DNA of 64,000 nt from Serinus canaria (lineage: Eukaryota > Chordata > Aves > Passeriformes > Fringillidae): NCBI RefSeq assembly GCF_022539315.1, contig NC_066313.1, forward strand, positions 64,111,934 through 64,175,933. The letters are read 5' to 3'. Position 1 is the stretch's first letter; every line of letters starts with the position of its first letter. Under the pieces are notes generated by a model, which ran no database searches, had not been told where the DNA came from, and saw only the letters and a list, made by a program, of their open reading frames with translations. A program made the position numbers and the translations under genes. Of this stretch, positions 61,286-64,000 are shown in pieces.

Positions 61286-63004
61286 CTCAGAATCATACAA
61301 TGGATGAGGATGGAAGGGACCACAGTGGGCAGTTTGGTTCAACCTCCCTTCTCAAGCAGGGTCATTCTAGAGCCTGTGGCAAAGAATTGTGTCCAGATGG
61401 CTCTTGAATACCTTCAGTGAGGGAGACTCCAAGGCCTTTCTGGGCAATCTGACCCTGGACTCAGTCAATTGCACAGTAAAGTTCTTCGCTATAGTCAGGT
61501 GAAATTTCTTGTGCATGATGCACCCCCAAGAAGAGCCTGGCTCCATCCTCTGGACACCCTCCCTTCAGATAGTTAATGAATTAATCTTGATGAGATCCCT
61601 TTTCAGTTGTCTCTAGCACGCCCAGCTCGCTCAGCCTTTCCTCATAAGAGTTTTTCAATCATCTTCGTTGCCCTCTGCTGGACCTGCTCCAGGAGCTCCA
61701 TGTCTCTCTTGTCCTGAGGAGCCCAGAACTGGACACAGCACTCCAGATGTGGTCTCACCAGGGCTGAGCAGAGGGGCAGGATCACCTCCCTTGACCTGCT
61801 GGCAACGCTCTTCCCAATGCACCCCAGGATACCTTTGGCCTCTTTGGACCCCAGGGCACTCTGCTGGCTCAGGGATGTCTTGTTGTCCACCTGGACTGCC
61901 AGATCCTCTCTGCAGAGCTGCTTTCCAGCAGGTGAGCCCCCAGGCTGTGCTGGTTCATAGGGTTATTCTTCCCTTGGTGCAGGACCCTGCATTTGCCTTT
62001 GTTGAATTTCAGACAGTTCTTCTCTGCCCATCTCTCCAGCCTGCCAAGATCCCTCTGAAGGGCTGCACAGCTCTCTGGGCCATTCCTCCCAGCTTTGTGT
62101 CACCAGTGACCTTGCTGAGGAGGCGTCTGTCCCTTCATCCAAGCCATTGATGGGAAAGTCAAACAGTAGTGGGCCCAGTGTTGAACTTTGGGGGCCACCA
62201 CCAGTGACTGGCCTTCAACTAAATCTTGTGCCACTGATGACAACCTTCTGGGATCTGCTTTTCAGCCAGTTCTCAATCCACCTCACTGTCCATTCATCCA
62301 GTCCATACTTCCTCACTTAGCCTATGAGGATATTGTGAGGGACAGTGTTAAAGCCTTGCTGGAGACGCTGACATAATAATACACACATGCATGATATTGA
62401 AGACAATATTAGTGCGCTTCTCTCATCCACCCAGTTAGTTGTTTCATCATAGAAGGCAATCAGGTCAATCAAGCATGATTTACCTTTAGTGAATCCATGC
62501 TGTTGACTCCTGGTTACCTTTTTTCCCTTCCCATGGTTAGGGATAACATGCAGGACGAGCCATTCCATCACCTTTCCAGGGACTGAGGTGAGGCTGACTG
62601 GCTGGTAGTTTCCTGAGTCCTCCTTCTTGCCCTTTTTGAAGACTGGGGTGACATTTACTTTCTTCCAGTTCTCAGGCACCTCTCCTGATCACCATGACCT
62701 TCCAAAGATGATCGTGAGTGACTTTGCTATGGTATCCACCAGCTCTCTCAGCACTCATGGATGCATCCTGTCAGGGCTTATGGACTTGTGGGCGTCTGTT
62801 TTCCCTGGGTGTTCTCTAAACCAAACCTCCTTGACCACGGGAAAGTCTTCCAACATTGCTTGACCCTGGTCTAGATCATTCCTGAGGACTGATCTAGTCA
62901 GTGAAGAAGAGAAGAAGGTGTTAAGTAACTCTGCCTTCTCTGCCCTCTCTGTTACCAAGGCTCTCCCTCTATTTAGAAATGGGCCACATTATCCTTAGTT
63001 TTCT
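61286..63004 (-). mobile_element. CR1 retroposon, long copy 4 (longest, 5'-truncated)
   Basis: Antisense CR1 LINE of about 1.7 kb. The minus strand reads from a segment upstream of the reverse transcriptase (near 63004), through RT motifs, the ORF2 C-terminus and the 3' UTR to a degenerate tail at 61286. The frame at 62317-62679 contains the CR1 RT hallmarks VTPVFKKGKKEDSGNYQPVS, LTSVPGKVMEWL and QHGFTKGKSCLIDLIAFYDE, then breaks down where YLDFSKAFDTV would be expected, although NTVPHNILI follows in frame. The frame at 62755-62958 covers the preceding stretch. The active-site FADD is replaced by VTGD (62094-62118). The C-terminal frame at 61642-61890 ends at the same premature stop as copy 2. 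No endonuclease domain is present. The interval 61534-62213 is nearly identical to copy 2. Confidence 0.97.
61534..62213 (-). repeat. Homogenised tract shared with 33061-33740
   Basis: Partner of the 680-bp tract in CR1 copy 2, with a gap-free alignment and 18 mismatches counted by eye. The copy 4 bases flanking it diverge strongly from copy 2 on both sides. At 61700-61710 the copy 4 text (CTCTCTTGTC) is closer to the usual CR1 form than copy 2 (CTGTCCTGTC), but other differences go the other way, so donor and recipient are not resolved. Confidence 0.85.
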
Positions 63005-64000
63005 AAGCATGTCTCTGCAATATTTTGCTGTTGTAAATACAAAACTGTTGTCCATCACAGAGGAAGAGTGATGGAGAGAGAAGAATCTTGCTTTTTTTCC
63101 TTTCTGCACCTAAAATAGGATTGTTCAGTGTTAATACCCTCACAAGCGGTTCTTAACTGTGGTCCCATGGAACATTCTCAGATGTTTCAAGCATTGTCAG
63201 TATCTGAAATCTTCTGTCCACTTATGTCTCCTACTGCACACAGGTTGCGTTTGCAGAGATACATGTTTTAAATCAAGACTGATTTTCAGTGCCTCAGGGC
63301 ATTCAATTCCTTCAACAGGCCTCAGAATGTGCAGTGATTGTTGCACTCTGGTTGTTTACTCTTTGTCAGATCAGTAGCAGGCTAAATGAACATTTAGTTT
63401 CTGTGTAACTGGTATGACTGTCTTGCTTTAATGTAAATACAGACACCAAAATGCTTTTTTTGGAATGTCTTTGATATACCATAGGAGAAGAAGCTTCACC
63501 AGCCTCATCAGCTGTTACTCTGAGCGTGTTGTGGAGTTCCATGTCATGACATCCCTTGGACTGCCAAGTAAAAAAATGGGATGAAGAAGAAGCAAACATT
63601 AATTTAGCTCTTCCAGATCTTTCTTTATCTGGTTGAAAAAATTTTCTTAATTTTAGCTGAAAAAATTAACTAATCCTGTTCTCAAGCTTCAGCAAAGACC
63701 TGCTCATATCTTCTCTGAGAATGGATCTTTGCCTGCCTTGTGACATCCCTCAATACACAGCCCAAGTGCCCTGCCTGAGTTTGCTGTTTCTGTGGTCCAA
63801 CTTCAGAATTTAGCTCAATTCTGTGATCTTCTGAGGCATGCTAGATGTTCAACAAACATGAAGAGAAATATATTGCCTCAGAAGAGACCTTGAAAAGAAG
63901 AGATTAATGTCGGTGCTCTTGAATTACCCTCTCAAGAGGACTGTGGATTCCATCTCTCTCTCCCTGATCCAAACAGAATTTAGGAAGCTCAGCCTGGTTC
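63005..64000. other. Unique DNA, no gene seen
   Basis: The last kilobase is unique sequence of moderate GC with no supported exon or repeat. Frames of 72-77 codons at 63159-63377 (plus) and 63366-63599 (minus) show no recognisable features. Confidence 0.45.

Noticed and set aside
61668..62150. 160-codon plus-strand open frame
   Set aside because: It is antisense to CR1 copy 4, and the equivalent frame (33402-33677) recurs antisense to copy 2. It is a shadow of the retroposon ORF2.

Overview
The window reads as a stretch of bird nuclear genome. It is AT-rich, most reading frames are short, and its recognisable repeats are avian-type CR1 retroposons (four long, 5'-truncated copies and three short 3' tails), one solo LTR of a type I know from bird genomes, and several purine/pyrimidine microsatellites. 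Other CR1-bearing reptiles (turtle, crocodilian) cannot be fully excluded; the LTR tips the balance to bird. There is no sign of bacterial or viral gene organisation: no operons, ribosome binding sites, tRNA/rRNA genes or CRISPR array.

I found no protein-coding gene that I can name. The window is best described as intergenic or intronic DNA. Layout: unique AT-rich DNA with one solo LTR (1-15.2 kb); an AAGG microsatellite (15.2 kb); unique DNA with two tiny CR1 tails (19.6 and 21.0 kb); CR1 copy 1 (22.5-23.3 kb); unique DNA with a 68-bp tandem duplication (28.7 kb) and a possible conserved non-coding block (29.9-30.3 kb); a CR1 tail (31.1 kb); CR1 copy 2 (32.8-33.8 kb); two open frames of unknown status (34.3-34.7 and 35.9-36.6 kb, both minus strand); an AAAAG microsatellite (41.9 kb) and a CTTT/CGTT microsatellite (46.8 kb); an old CR1 copy 3 (53.7-54.8 kb); a dispersed duplication (55.9/56.1 kb); a degenerate ATTAAGC motif cluster (58.5 kb); and CR1 copy 4 (61.3-63.0 kb). 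All four long CR1 copies lie in minus orientation.

The strongest observation is a relationship between CR1 copies 2 and 4, about 28.5 kb apart. Over 680 bp (33061-33740 versus 61534-62213) they align without a gap with 18 mismatches that I counted by eye, including 169 identical bases in a row. On both sides of that block the same two elements remain alignable but only at roughly 65-70% identity. The block carries shared disabling changes: a common stop codon, and VTGD where the reverse-transcriptase active-site FADD should be. This is the pattern expected of interlocus gene conversion between two dead retroposons; template-switch chimeras or an assembly artefact are the alternatives.

The second item is an unrecognised minus-strand open frame at 34310-34678, helix-rich and preceded by an acceptor-like site, which could be a coding exon or a retrocopy. 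Everything else is small-scale structure: tandem duplications, palindromes and candidate regulatory motifs, reported with low to moderate confidence.
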